Below, in pieces: positions 15,873 to 24,755 of a stretch of DNA of 42,856 nucleotides. Below the pieces are notes generated by a model. That model was not told the DNA's origin, made no database searches, and was given only the letters and a program-made list of their open reading frames with translations. Numbering within the stretch: position 1 is the first letter of the stretch; each line of letters begins with the position of its first letter. Source of the stretch: an uncultured Pseudomonadota bacterium (lineage in GTDB: Bacteria > Pseudomonadota > Gammaproteobacteria > Burkholderiales > Methylophilaceae); NCBI GenBank assembly GCA_903838125.1, contig CAILXF010000015.1, positions 1 to 42,856 of the forward strand. The letters run 5' to 3'. A program made the position numbers and the translations under genes.

Positions 15873-16034
15873 GCTTAAGCACTTTTTTGAGCGTTTTCTT
15901 GCGTAAATTAAAATAACTCATAGACGCAATTTTGCCGAAGTTAAGTGGTTTTGTCCAGCTACATTAGTGAAATTAAACGAAATTAGGCTATAGCTTGTAT
16001 TTAAGTGTTTGATATCATTCGTTTAAGCGGATCT

Positions 16035-16592
16035 CTACAAATGCATTAATAATGGTGCTAAAGCGCGCTCTAAAAGCGGCTTACTTATACGGCCAAAGAA
16101 GGTTTGAATTACCCTCCCATTGGCATCGATAATGACTGTGTAGGGTAAAACTCCCTGGTCATTGCCTAAAGTGATAGCTAGGCCCATTCCAGCATTTTCA
16201 TCAGCAACTAAAGGGTAACTTACTGGTGAAGCTTGCGTGAACGCTTTGACTAAACTGACCTCATCAACCGCAATGCCTAATACCACCACATTTTTGTTTT
16301 GATACTGCTGCTGCAATTGAGAAAGTTCTGGCATTTCCTCACGACAGGGTGGGCACCAAGTAGCCCAAAAATTAAGGACAATAATTTTGCCTTTGTATTG
16401 ACTAAGCGATTGATTGACACCATTTTCATTCGGTAATTTTGCGGCAAAAAAGGTTTGGGTTGAAAATTTGTCTGCACTCTCGTTTAATACATTTGGCGCA
16501 TAGGCAGGTTTTAAAAAATAATAAAAAATTCCGAAGCCAAGACCTAGCATCAGCCCGATTAGGCTTAAGTGGGTGAGTTGTTTTTTTAACAT
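16035..16592 (-). CDS. TlpA/ResA-type thioredoxin-like protein
   Basis: 185 residues from the ATG at 16592. One N-terminal membrane helix (LSLIGLMLGLGFGIFYYFL) anchors the protein, which then lies in the periplasm. The thioredoxin domain has NFWATWCPPCREEMPEL with Cys80 and Cys83, and later GVLPYTVIIDANGRV with the cis-Pro. It probably reduces disulfides, for example in cytochrome c maturation or copper delivery, using electrons passed by the DsbD encoded just upstream. Its start overlaps the dsbD stop by seven bases, so the pair is coupled. The longer frame starting at 16628 uses TTG inside dsbD and is not favoured. Confidence 0.9.
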   Translation of the reverse strand: MLKKQLTHLSLIGLMLGLGFGIFYYFLKPAYAPNVLNESADKFSTQTFFAAKLPNENGVNQSLSQYKGKIIVLNFWATWCPPCREEMPELSQLQQQYQNKNVVVLGIAVDEVSLVKAFTQASPVSYPLVADENAGMGLAITLGNDQGVLPYTVIIDANGRVIQTFFGRISKPLLERALAPLLMHL

Positions 16593-18481
16593 GTTAAGGT
16601 TGACGCCCCAGTCGTAGTGGCAATACAACTATCACGTTTGAATAGGGTGGCATGGAAGCGATCGGCATCTTCGAAGCCAACGGTTTTGAGTGAGCTCAGC
16701 TCTTGGCCTTGACCATTAAAAAATATAATGCCTGGTGGGCCGTATAAGCCAAAGCGTTTTAACAAAGCCTTGTCCGCCTCAGAGTTTTCAGTGACATCAA
16801 CTTGAAGTAATAAGGTGTTTTTAAGCATCGCTTGTACTTTGTGGTCGCTAAAGGTAAGTTCTTCTAGTTCTTTACAAGCCACACACCAATCTGCATAAAA
16901 ATCTAGCATCACGGGCTGGCCCTGTGTGGAAGCTAATTTTTTTTCTAGTTCTGCAATAGTCGATATACGATTAAAATCGAGTGTAGATTTTTTACTGGTG
17001 GCATTGACTGCTGCTACGCTTGTGCTTATTCCGCTTAGCGGCTGCAATACTGATTTTGCCCCTGATAGCGCGCCAATCAGTAGAGATACACCTAATAACA
17101 ATAAAATGACAGCCATACCCTTGCTCAACTTCATTATATTATTTGCATGGGTAGGTAAATTATCTAGGGCATTAAGATAAACTGCAGTGACAATGAGCAA
17201 GGCGGACCAAAGCGCAAGCTGAACGCTTATGGCAATGACTGGAGATATTATCCAAATAGCCATGGCTAGCATTAGTACACCAAAAAAGTTACGAACGGCA
17301 TTCATCCAATTCCCAGTTTTAGGTAATAAACGGCCTGCGGAGGCGCCTATCAATAGCAAGGGTACGCCCATGCCGATGGCCAAAGCAAACAACCCTACAC
17401 CTCCGAGCAATATATTATGCGTTTGACCGATGACAATTAAGGCGCCAGATAAGGGTGCAGAAATACACGGGCTAACAATTAAGGCAGAAATTGCACCCAT
17501 AACAAATACCCCTAAAAACTCTCCACCCTTCAGCTTGTTGCTGGCTTGAAGCATCTTGGTTTCAAAGCTAGAGGGCAGTTGCAGTTCATAGAGGTCAAAC
17601 ATAGACAGCGCCAACACGACAAAAAGCATGGCGGTGGCAGCAAGCACCCAAGGATTTTGTAATGACTGGCTAATTAAATCGCCTGATAAGGCGGCGGCAA
17701 TGCCGGCCACGGTATAGGTCAGGGCCATGCCGAGCACATAAGCTACGGATAAGCCAAATGCGTGGAGTTTAGAGGGCTTTTGTTGCTGACTTTGGCTGCC
17801 GACAATAATGCTAGATAAGATGGGAATCATTGGGTAATTGCATGGCGTGAAGGCCAGAAATAACCCGGCTACAAAAAACCCCGCGATAATCAACCATACA
17901 TTACCAGTTTTTAGCAATTGTGCGGTCTGACTATTCGAAGTGGTTGTTGTGCCCGCTACATTGTCGTTTGATGTGCCGAGGCTAGGATTCAGGGTAAAAC
18001 TCTTTTTAATCGGTGCATAGCAAAGCCCTTTTTCACTACAACCTTGATAGCTCGCATTGATGGTAAGCGCATGCTCGGTTGGCGCGGCTAGTTGAATATT
18101 GGCGTTAAAATCATGGTGATATACTGTCTGCTTGCCGAAAGTGGGGTCCTGTTTGATTTCTCCGATGGGTAAGCTAACTAAAACAATTTTGGCACTACCG
18201 TCTTGCGTTGGCGCAGCAATTTCAAATTTAATGCGATCGCGGTATAAGTAGTAGCCAGGCGCTACAGTGAAACTAGCTTGTATATTTTGTGCATTAACTG
18301 CAGTTAACTTTAGCTGGAAAGCACGGTCTGGAGTTAAAAAACTGTCTGCGTTATTATCCGCAACCAGTAGATTAAGAGTGCTTTTGTCGGCTTCACCCGC
18401 AAGCGCGCTCATTAAAAATAGCGTGGTGAGCCCAACGCCAATAGTGGTGAGCAGGTGTTTGAAACTTTTTTTCGTCAGCAT
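16586..18481 (-). CDS. dsbD: Thiol:disulfide interchange protein DsbD
   Basis: 631 residues from the ATG at 18481. A signal-like helix (about 8-30) is followed by a periplasmic DsbD-alpha domain with CSEKGLCYAPIKKSF (Cys148 and Cys154), the membrane domain with CNYPMIPILSS and CISAPLSGAL, and the C-terminal thioredoxin domain with DWCVACKELE. Electrons travel from cytoplasmic thioredoxin across the membrane to periplasmic partners such as DsbC or the adjacent TlpA-like protein. Longer than the 565 of E. coli, mostly in linkers. Upstream TTG and GTG codons extend the frame to 18514, but the ATG is preferred. Divergent from fxsA. Confidence 0.94.
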   Translation of the reverse strand: MLTKKSFKHLLTTIGVGLTTLFLMSALAGEADKSTLNLLVADNNADSFLTPDRAFQLKLTAVNAQNIQASFTVAPGYYLYRDRIKFEIAAPTQDGSAKIVLVSLPIGEIKQDPTFGKQTVYHHDFNANIQLAAPTEHALTINASYQGCSEKGLCYAPIKKSFTLNPSLGTSNDNVAGTTTTSNSQTAQLLKTGNVWLIIAGFFVAGLFLAFTPCNYPMIPILSSIIVGSQSQQQKPSKLHAFGLSVAYVLGMALTYTVAGIAAALSGDLISQSLQNPWVLAATAMLFVVLALSMFDLYELQLPSSFETKMLQASNKLKGGEFLGVFVMGAISALIVSPCISAPLSGALIVIGQTHNILLGGVGLFALAIGMGVPLLLIGASAGRLLPKTGNWMNAVRNFFGVLMLAMAIWIISPVIAISVQLALWSALLIVTAVYLNALDNLPTHANNIMKLSKGMAVILLLLGVSLLIGALSGAKSVLQPLSGISTSVAAVNATSKKSTLDFNRISTIAELEKKLASTQGQPVMLDFYADWCVACKELEELTFSDHKVQAMLKNTLLLQVDVTENSEADKALLKRFGLYGPPGIIFFNGQGQELSSLKTVGFEDADRFHATLFKRDSCIATTTGASTLTC

Positions 18482-18641
18482 TTTTTTCACAAGTTTTTTC
18501 ACTAGATTTAACAAATAGGCACCTTAGGCGTTTAACGATGTGTCTTATTATAATTATAGCGCCTTGCAATTATAGATTACAGGCACCATGAACTTAGAAA
18601 CTAATTAGCAATATACGTTCATTGAACTGGAGAGTAGCAAC

Positions 18642-19040
18642 ATGCGTTTAATATTTTTACTGGGGATAATCGCTTTTCCGGTGGTTGAAATCTGGATTTT
18701 AATCAACTTGATTCAACAGTATGGCAGCATTGTCGTGCTTTACTTGTTGGTGGTTGCAGTCCTTGGCATTAAGCTCATACGTGATGAAAAATCATTATTT
18801 TCTGTGCGAATGATGCAAACTTTATCCCAGGGAGCTAATCCGTTTAAAGCTATATTCGGCAGCGCACGTAATATTATTGCGGGCATATTGCTAGTTATCC
18901 CTGGAATAATGACCGACATTATCGCAGCAGTGCTATTGCTTATTCCTATATCTAGCGATGCGCAACAAAAGGAAGCCTACCAAACGAAACCTGCTGCAAA
19001 TGACGATGTGATCGAAGGTGAGTTTCACCGCGAGGAATAA
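18642..19040 (+). CDS. fxsA: FxsA family inner-membrane protein
   Basis: 132 residues. It starts MRLIFLLGIIAFPVVEIWIL, the FxsA opening, with three hydrophobic segments (about 2-22, 26-44, 74-106) and a short charged, probably cytoplasmic tail ending in EGEFHREE. E. coli FxsA overproduction relieves F-plasmid exclusion of phage T7; its everyday role is unknown. A GGAGAGTAG precedes the ATG. It lies downstream of the divergent dsbD promoter region and upstream of the reductase gene by 58 bases. Confidence 0.9.
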   Translation: MRLIFLLGIIAFPVVEIWILINLIQQYGSIVVLYLLVVAVLGIKLIRDEKSLFSVRMMQTLSQGANPFKAIFGSARNIIAGILLVIPGIMTDIIAAVLLLIPISSDAQQKEAYQTKPAANDDVIEGEFHREE

Positions 19041-19098
19041 CTAGGTAGCACCTTAGAAAAGCACAAATAATAACAAGCGTAACTAGAGAATCAAGCAC

Positions 19099-20118
19099 AT
19101 GACATTTCAAATCACCATGCAGCCGAGTGGCCATCAATACGCTGCCCGCCCAAGTGAAACCCTGCTTGAGTCGGCCTTAGCTGCGGGCATTAACGTTCCC
19201 TATGGGTGCCGAAACGGCACTTGCGGTTCCTGTAAAGGCACAGTGCTAAGCGGTGAAGTCGATTATGGCGAGTATGCGGCAAGCGCCTTAACAGATGCTG
19301 AGAAAGCAGCAGGTAGGGCTTTATTTTGCTGCGCGCATCCGCTCAGCGATATGACTTTAGAGTGCCGTGAAATGGCAGCCGATGTCATACAGCCACGAAT
19401 TATTCCCGCCCGCGTAGAGCGAAAACAGCAGTTGGCACCTGATGTAATGGCACTATATCTAAAGTTGCCTAGCAGTGAACATTTAAAGTTTATGGCTGGG
19501 CAATATATTGAATTTTTGCTCAAAGACGGCAGGCGACGAGCCTTTTCACTTGCCAACGCACCGCATCAGGATAATTTATTAGAGTTACATTTACGGTTGA
19601 TTCCAGGGGGGCAATTTACAGAGTACGTATTTAATGAAATGCCAGACAAAGCCATTATGCGAATTGAAGCGCCATTTGGCAGTTTTTACCTGCGCGAAGA
19701 TTCTAATAAACCTATCATTATGGTTGCCGGTGGAACTGGCTTTGCGCCAATTAAAGCAATTATTGAATATATGATTCACAACAATATACAGCGTAAGGTC
19801 AGCTTATATTGGGGTGCGCGAGCACGTCAAGACTTGTATATGCTGGAGTTAGCTGAGTCATGGGCGGCGGCGCATACTAATATTGAATTTATTCCAGTAC
19901 TATCAGACGCTCTACCAGAAGATCTTTGGCAGGGGCGTGGGGGCCTTGTGCACCAAGCTGTTCTTAATGACTTTTCCCAATCTAACTTAACGGATTATGA
20001 AGTATATTGCTGCGGATCGCCTGCCATGGTTGAAGTCGCACAAGCTAGTTTTCTGGAGCATGGATTGGCAGAAGCAGCATTTTTTGCTGATATTTTTAGC
20101 TATGCCAAGCCCGCGTAA
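19099..20118 (+). CDS. 2Fe-2S ferredoxin-linked FAD/NAD(P)H oxidoreductase
   Basis: 339 residues with two parts. A plant-type ferredoxin domain (about 1-95) has Cys37, Cys42 and Cys45 in GCRNGTCGSCKGTV and the last ligand in LFCCAHP (77/78). The ferredoxin-NADP reductase part has RRAFSLAN (about 148-155, FAD binding) and VAGGTGFAPIKAII (about 209-222, nucleotide binding). It is the layout of the CDP-6-deoxy-3,4-glucoseen reductase and phenol hydroxylase reductase family, and many genomes give it the former name. The electron acceptor is unknown; no oxygenase or deoxysugar gene is adjacent, so the name should not be read as function. Convergent with hemD. Confidence 0.88.
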   Translation: MTFQITMQPSGHQYAARPSETLLESALAAGINVPYGCRNGTCGSCKGTVLSGEVDYGEYAASALTDAEKAAGRALFCCAHPLSDMTLECREMAADVIQPRIIPARVERKQQLAPDVMALYLKLPSSEHLKFMAGQYIEFLLKDGRRRAFSLANAPHQDNLLELHLRLIPGGQFTEYVFNEMPDKAIMRIEAPFGSFYLREDSNKPIIMVAGGTGFAPIKAIIEYMIHNNIQRKVSLYWGARARQDLYMLELAESWAAAHTNIEFIPVLSDALPEDLWQGRGGLVHQAVLNDFSQSNLTDYEVYCCGSPAMVEVAQASFLEHGLAEAAFFADIFSYAKPA

Positions 20119-20136
20119 ATAGTACCAATATAAAAA

Positions 20137-20928
20137 CTATTTTAGAGGAAGGTGTAATTTTTTTTGCAAAGCTTGCTGTAAGCAGCTTAACATCGACGCA
20201 TCGCCAGGTGCCGAGGCTATATATACCTCTAATCCAGCCACGCTTGCCTCTTCTGCAATTCGCGCATGATTCACACAAATGGCTATATTGCGAATCCATT
20301 CATCGTTACCTTGATGCGTCATGGCTAATAAGTTTCGCATCGCCTCTGAGCTTGTGACCACTAAGGCGTGACATTGATTTTCCTGCCAAAGTTGATCCAA
20401 TAGTTTGCAGTTGATTTGCGGGTTTATGCGTTGGTAACATTCAGCAAAATCTAGTTTTGCACCTCGTTGCTGCAAGGTCTCAGCCAACAGCTCCCGTCCA
20501 CCTATGCCACGAAAAATAATGATGCGCTGATGATTAACTGCATGCATTTCGGATAAGGCGAGTAGGGCTTCACTGTCAAAACGCTCATGCGGAATTAAGA
20601 CATGTTGTACGCCATAGCTGGCCAGTTGCTTCGCGGTTTGTGGACCGATGGCAGCAAACTTGAGTTTGTCAGGTAAGATGCCGTAATGTTTGATAATACG
20701 TGGCATAGCGTTATCAACGGCATTGCTACTGATGAAAATTGCCCAGTCGGCCTGTGTCAGTTCCCTGATTTTCCCATCGAATGTACTGTAATCGGATAAG
20801 GGGCTGATTGCAATGAGTGGAAATAATATGTAGTTACCACCTTGTTGCTCAATCGCTGCGCTTAGGTTTTTAGCTTGATCCAGCGGCCTTGTGATGGCAA
20901 TTCCAAAACCTTTCAGTAAGTCAGTCAT
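20137..20928 (-). CDS. hemD: Uroporphyrinogen-III synthase
   Basis: 263 residues. The family is poorly conserved; the recognisable parts are the opening GIAITRPLDQAKNLSAAIEQ, the linker WAIFISSNAVDNAMPRI (about 67-83), a FAAIGPQTAKQL region (about 97-108) and VVTSSEAMRNLLAM near residue 195. It closes hydroxymethylbilane with ring-D inversion to give uroporphyrinogen III for haem and sirohaem. It follows hemC by 23 bases in the same operon, which strongly supports the call. No hemX is attached. Confidence 0.93.
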   Translation of the reverse strand: MTDLLKGFGIAITRPLDQAKNLSAAIEQQGGNYILFPLIAISPLSDYSTFDGKIRELTQADWAIFISSNAVDNAMPRIIKHYGILPDKLKFAAIGPQTAKQLASYGVQHVLIPHERFDSEALLALSEMHAVNHQRIIIFRGIGGRELLAETLQQRGAKLDFAECYQRINPQINCKLLDQLWQENQCHALVVTSSEAMRNLLAMTHQGNDEWIRNIAICVNHARIAEEASVAGLEVYIASAPGDASMLSCLQQALQKKLHLPLK

Positions 20929-20951
20929 CGCTACTTTAGGCCTAGTTTTGC

Positions 20952-21917
20952 CTAAACATGGTCAAGCAAGGCTAAAATTTTATCGGCACCTTTATCACGC
21001 AACTGTTGCGCTAAAGTTTTCCCTAAGGCATCAGCTTGCATTCTATTTCCAGTTACTGTTTCAACTAGCATTTGTGCCCCGTCCACGCTAGCGACAAAGC
21101 CAGTGATGCGAATGCTCTCGGCTTCACAAACAGCATAAGCGCCTAGCGGTACCGTGCAACTACCAGCCAAGGCTCTGCTCATTGCACGTTCGGCTTCTAC
21201 GCAGAGTTGTGTATCAGCATGGTTTAAAGGAGCCAATACAGTGAGCAAGTCTGTGCGATGAGTACAAATCTCTATGCCTAAAGCGCCTTGCCCGACAGCT
21301 GGAATACTATGTTGCGGTGAAATTACGCTACGAATACGAGCGCTAAGTCCAAGTCGGATTAAACCAGCCGCAGCCAAAATAATCGCAGCATATTGACCTT
21401 CATCTAGTTTTCTTAAGCGCGTTTGTAAATTGCCGCGCAAGGATTCAATTTTTAAGTGGGGTAAGCGCGCTTGGAGTTGACTTTGGCGTCGCAGACTTGA
21501 GGTGCCTACAACACTGCCGGCTGGTAAATCTTCTAATGAGGAAAAGTCATTAGAAACAAAGGCATCCCGAGGATCTTCGCGTTCGCCAGTGGCAACTAAC
21601 ATAAAGCCGTCTGGTAAGTTCATCGGCACATCTTTCATGCTATGCACCGCTAAGTCAGCACGACCATCGGCCAAGGCAGTTTCTAACTCTTTAACAAACA
21701 GGCCTTTGCCACCAACTTTTGCTAACGGGATGTCTAAAATTTGATCGCCGGTCGTAGTCATGCCCAAAATCTCTACGATTGTTGAGGGATATATCGTTTG
21801 TAAGCGACTTTGAATAAAGCGTGCTTGCCACATTGCAAGTGCACTTTCGCGGGAGGCAATCACCAACCTAGTTGGCGCAACTGCTGATGGACTCAAAGAT
21901 GGGGCTGAACTGTTCAT
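20952..21917 (-). CDS. hemC: Porphobilinogen deaminase (hydroxymethylbilane synthase)
   Basis: 321 residues from the ATG at 21917, a normal length. Signatures: [50 protein letters not shown] and [20 protein letters not shown]. The dipyrromethane cofactor cysteine is in [14 protein letters not shown]. It polymerises four porphobilinogens into hydroxymethylbilane. The frame extends 38 codons further to 22031, but that part overlaps a hairpin-rich region and does not look like HemC, so the internal ATG is chosen. No strong SD precedes it. First gene of the hemC-hemD operon. Confidence 0.96.
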   Translation of the reverse strand: MNSSAPSLSPSAVAPTRLVIASRESALAMWQARFIQSRLQTIYPSTIVEILGMTTTGDQILDIPLAKVGGKGLFVKELETALADGRADLAVHSMKDVPMNLPDGFMLVATGEREDPRDAFVSNDFSSLEDLPAGSVVGTSSLRRQSQLQARLPHLKIESLRGNLQTRLRKLDEGQYAAIILAAAGLIRLGLSARIRSVISPQHSIPAVGQGALGIEICTHRTDLLTVLAPLNHADTQLCVEAERAMSRALAGSCTVPLGAYAVCEAESIRITGFVASVDGAQMLVETVTGNRMQADALGKTLAQQLRDKGADKILALLDHV

Positions 21918-22311
21918 TTGATAAAGCTTATGGATTAAGAGATGTTTGATTTTAACACAAGCTTGGGAATGGCTCACCTCCCATGCCCAAGCCTTTTGCA
22001 GGCTTAAAACCGGATGGGATGAGTAGCCCATCTATGCGGGTGATCTTTGTACAAATGCTGCTTGGTATTAGTGTTGCCAAGCGCAGGGTACAATTGACGA
22101 TTACTAATATACGTAAGTTTTCACCTAAAATTTCGCATATTAGGCTAGTGGCTATACTGTTTGAGGACAGATTTTGCCAGCGTAGCTTTGGTATTTTGCA
22201 TTATACTAATCGCATAAAATCATTTTTAAGCAAATATTTTAGGGCCATAACGTTATTAGTTACGGTCAGAATGCAGGTAAAAATAGATCATATTCAAATG
22301 AGAACGACACA
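21918..22311. other. Hairpin-rich 394-base gap between hemC and argH
   Basis: No convincing gene is seen. The part nearest hemC contains several inverted repeats: a 12-base stem with one mismatch at 21961-21972/21981-21992; AAGCC/GGCTT at 21989-21993/22001-22005, which shares bases with the first and so excludes it; GATGGG/CCCATC near 22013-22032; and GCTTGG/CCAAGC at 22060-22065/22077-22082. The half nearer argH is AT-rich and unremarkable. It may be a structured 5' leader of hemC (minus strand), a repeated extragenic element, or both. No known riboswitch consensus was recognised. A plus-strand frame at 21983-22315 crosses it but looks like chance. Confidence 0.55.
21961..22032. repeat. Cluster of alternative inverted repeats upstream of hemC
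   Basis: Three stems lie within 72 bases. GCTTGGGAATGG pairs with CCATGCCCAAGC around an eight-base loop; AAGCC-TTTTGCA-GGCTT overlaps its right arm; GATGGG-N8-CCCATC follows. The first two cannot form at once, which is the shape of an attenuator or a bistable RNA element. There is no T run to make a terminator on the hemC strand. Confidence 0.6.
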
Positions 22312-23733
22312 GTGAACGACACACAAAAAAATAGCTCGGCGCAAAGCGCACTTAACAAAAAAGATACCAGCTGGTCTGGTCGTTTTAATGAACCAGTTGC
22401 TGCGCTAGTGAAAAAATATACAGCATCCATTAGTTTTGATCAGCGTTTAGCGGTGTTTGATATTCAGGGCTCCTTGGCGCATGCCCAAATGTTGGGCGCA
22501 CAAAAAATTATCAGTGCCGATGATGTGCGTGCAATTGAAGTAGGATTAGCAGAAATCCTGCAGGAAGTAGAAGCTGGCCAGTTTGAATGGTTATTAGATT
22601 TAGAAGACGTACATTTGAATATAGAAAAACGCCTGACCGATAAAATCGGCGATGCTGGAAAGCGTTTGCATACTGGGCGTAGCCGAAATGACCAAGTGGC
22701 GACCGATGTAAGGCTTTGGCTTCGTGCTACTACCGACCAATTGTTGTTGGGTTTGCGTAAGCTGCAACTAAGCTTATTAGATTTAGCCGAAACCCACTTT
22801 GATACAGTGATGCCTGGTTTTACCCACTTACAGGTTGCGCAACCAGTCACATTTGGTCATCACTTAATGGCCTATGTAGAGATGCTTAAACGGGATGCAG
22901 AGCGCTTTGGTGATGCGCGTCGCAGAATCAATCGCTTACCTCTGGGTGCTGCGGCATTGGCGGGCACTAGCTACCCGATAGACCGGGAAATGGTTGCAAA
23001 ATCCTTGGGTTTTGACGATGTGTGTGAGAACTCATTAGATGCGGTTTCTGACCGTGACTTTGCCATCGAATTTACTTTTGCCGCATCATTGGTGATGACC
23101 CATCTATCACGCTTGTCAGAAGAGCTGATTTTGTGGAGTTCGCCAAGGTTCGCTTTTATTGATATTGCCGATCGCTTTTGCACGGGTTCATCAATCATGC
23201 CGCAGAAGAAAAATCCTGACGTACCAGAACTCGTGCGTGGGAAAACCGGCCGTGTTTATGGCAATTTAACCTCACTGTTGACGTTGATGAAAGGCCAGCC
23301 TTTAGCCTATAACAAAGACAATCAAGAAGACAAAGAGCCCCTATTTGATACAGCGGATACCTTATTGGTGACGCTAGAGATTTATGCTGACATGATGCGT
23401 GGCATCACGGTGAATAAAGAGAATATGCGCCAAGCCGCCAGTGAAGGTTTTGCTACGGCTACTGATCTTGCTGACTATTTAGCTAAAAAGGGCATGCCAT
23501 TTAGAGACGCGCATGAAGTAGTGGCGCTGGCAGTCCGTTATGCAGTGGATCAAAAGGTCGAGCTTAGCGATTTGTCGCTAGCCACCCTGCAGCAGTTTGC
23601 GCCTAGTATTGCCGAAGATGTGTATACAGTTTTAACCTTAGAAGGCTCACTACATAGCCGTGACCATATCGGTGGCACGGCACCAGCACAAGTGAAGGCT
23701 GCCATTGCGCGCGCTAGAGTGGCGATTAAGTAA
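22312..23733 (+). CDS. argH: Argininosuccinate lyase
   Basis: 473 residues starting with GTG. Signatures: [20 protein letters not shown] (about 21-40), the [16 protein letters not shown] region, [17 protein letters not shown] (about 122-138) and the superfamily signature [20 protein letters not shown] (about 292-311) with the catalytic Ser. It splits argininosuccinate to arginine and fumarate. Tetrameric and cytoplasmic. The GTG start is preceded by a tiny ATG-AGA-ACG-ACA-CAG-TGA frame (22298-22315) whose stop overlaps it, so weak translational coupling is possible. It converges with the SUMF1-type gene with nine bases between stops. Confidence 0.97.
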   Translation: MNDTQKNSSAQSALNKKDTSWSGRFNEPVAALVKKYTASISFDQRLAVFDIQGSLAHAQMLGAQKIISADDVRAIEVGLAEILQEVEAGQFEWLLDLEDVHLNIEKRLTDKIGDAGKRLHTGRSRNDQVATDVRLWLRATTDQLLLGLRKLQLSLLDLAETHFDTVMPGFTHLQVAQPVTFGHHLMAYVEMLKRDAERFGDARRRINRLPLGAAALAGTSYPIDREMVAKSLGFDDVCENSLDAVSDRDFAIEFTFAASLVMTHLSRLSEELILWSSPRFAFIDIADRFCTGSSIMPQKKNPDVPELVRGKTGRVYGNLTSLLTLMKGQPLAYNKDNQEDKEPLFDTADTLLVTLEIYADMMRGITVNKENMRQAASEGFATATDLADYLAKKGMPFRDAHEVVALAVRYAVDQKVELSDLSLATLQQFAPSIAEDVYTVLTLEGSLHSRDHIGGTAPAQVKAAIARARVAIK

Positions 23734-23742
23734 GTACGGAGC

Positions 23743-24753
23743 TTAGTGCTTGGGATCGACTTCAAGCACTAGGCGCATCCCAACAAGGGCATACCTAGTG
23801 TCTCGACTATTCCAGTTTCGGTAAGTACTGCGCGCGTATAAAGCCCATGTGTGCCAAGACCCGCCTCTGCGTACTTTTACATTTCCTTCCTTGGGTCCTT
23901 GCGGGTCAATGCTTGGTGAGTGCGCGTAATATTGTTCATCGTACCAATCAGAAACCCATTCCCATGCGTTGCCACTCATGTCATAAATTCCAAAAGCATT
24001 GGGCTTGAAACTTCCAACGGGTGCCGTGAACGCAAAGCCGTCGTGTTTTTTTAATGCGTAGATATCCCAGCGCTGCCAATTTTTAGCGCTATCGGCATCA
24101 AATATATTCGCGGAATCTATCAGTGCCTCGGGGTTATCGCCATTAAAGTACCTTGATCGCGTGCCAGCACGACAGGCATATTCCCACTCTGCTTCTGTCG
24201 GGAGGCGATAAGTTTTTCCTTCACGATGGCTTAGCCACTGCGTCAATGCCACTGCATCGTTCCAAGTGACATTTAATACGGGCTCGTTCCCTAGTTGCTT
24301 GAACCCAGGATTACTCCATAAATACTTTGGGTTTCTGCCTTCAAAAGCATCACCCTTGACGCTGAGTGCGGGATCATAATCAGCGTTGTAGCCATAACCG
24401 CCAGTTTTGTCGGCAATAGATTCTGGAATATAGCCAGACTCATCCAAGAATTTTCTGAACTGATCCACCGTGACTTCGTACTGACCCATAAAAAATGGTT
24501 TGCTAATTTTGACTAGATGAACCGGCTTTTCGTCGTTAAGGTCTGCGAGCCGAGATTTCGGGTACTGTGGAAAATCTCGTTGTAAGCTGTCAGGCGATTC
24601 ATCGCTTCCCATTAAGAACTCACCTGCAGGCACTAATACCATTTTCATTGCCAACGAATTTTCAATTACTGCGGGTGACTTTTGATGGGGCGCAATTGCA
24701 CACCCTAATAAAAAGAGGAAAAACGGGGCGATGAAAATATGTTTGATGGTCAT
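23743..24753 (-). CDS. SUMF1/FGE-fold lipoprotein without the catalytic cysteines
   Basis: 336 residues. The N-terminus has a lipobox (FLFLLGCAI, lipidated Cys18), so it should be attached to a membrane facing the periplasm. The FGE-sulfatase fold follows: VLVPAGEFLMGSDESPDSLQ (about 39-58), the EVTVDQFRKFLDESGY region, RLPTEAEWEYACRAGTRSRY (about 183-202), GNAWEWVSDWYDE and RRGGSWHTWALYARSTYRNW near the end. True formylglycine-generating enzymes have a copper-binding Cys pair in this last stretch; here no Cys is present, so it is unlikely to make formylglycine. These proteins commonly act as binding or scaffold modules. It starts two bases after the hemW stop, so it is coupled. Confidence 0.85.
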   Translation of the reverse strand: MTIKHIFIAPFFLFLLGCAIAPHQKSPAVIENSLAMKMVLVPAGEFLMGSDESPDSLQRDFPQYPKSRLADLNDEKPVHLVKISKPFFMGQYEVTVDQFRKFLDESGYIPESIADKTGGYGYNADYDPALSVKGDAFEGRNPKYLWSNPGFKQLGNEPVLNVTWNDAVALTQWLSHREGKTYRLPTEAEWEYACRAGTRSRYFNGDNPEALIDSANIFDADSAKNWQRWDIYALKKHDGFAFTAPVGSFKPNAFGIYDMSGNAWEWVSDWYDEQYYAHSPSIDPQGPKEGNVKVRRGGSWHTWALYARSTYRNWNSRDTRYALVGMRLVLEVDPKH

Positions 24754-24755
24754 TA

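Noticed and set aside
16593-16628. A longer start for the TlpA-like protein
   Set aside because: It begins with TTG inside dsbD; the ATG at 16592 precedes a normal membrane anchor.
19099-20118. A deoxysugar (ascarylose) pathway enzyme, as the common family name suggests
   Set aside because: No sugar-nucleotide genes are nearby; the domain layout is shared by many reductases.
20118-20141. Possible terminator between the ferredoxin-reductase gene and hemD
   Set aside because: AATAGT/ACTATT gives only a six-base AT stem with a 12-base loop; too weak to call.
21918-22031. A 38-residue N-terminal extension of HemC
   Set aside because: The extension is encoded by the hairpin-rich region and has no HemC similarity; an internal ATG gives the normal length.
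21983-22315. A 110-codon plus-strand frame in the hemC/argH gap
   Set aside because: It crosses the inverted repeats, resembles no family and ends within the argH start. It looks like a chance open frame.
23743-24753. A true formylglycine-generating enzyme activating a sulfatase
   Set aside because: The catalytic Cys pair is absent and no sulfatase gene is in the window.
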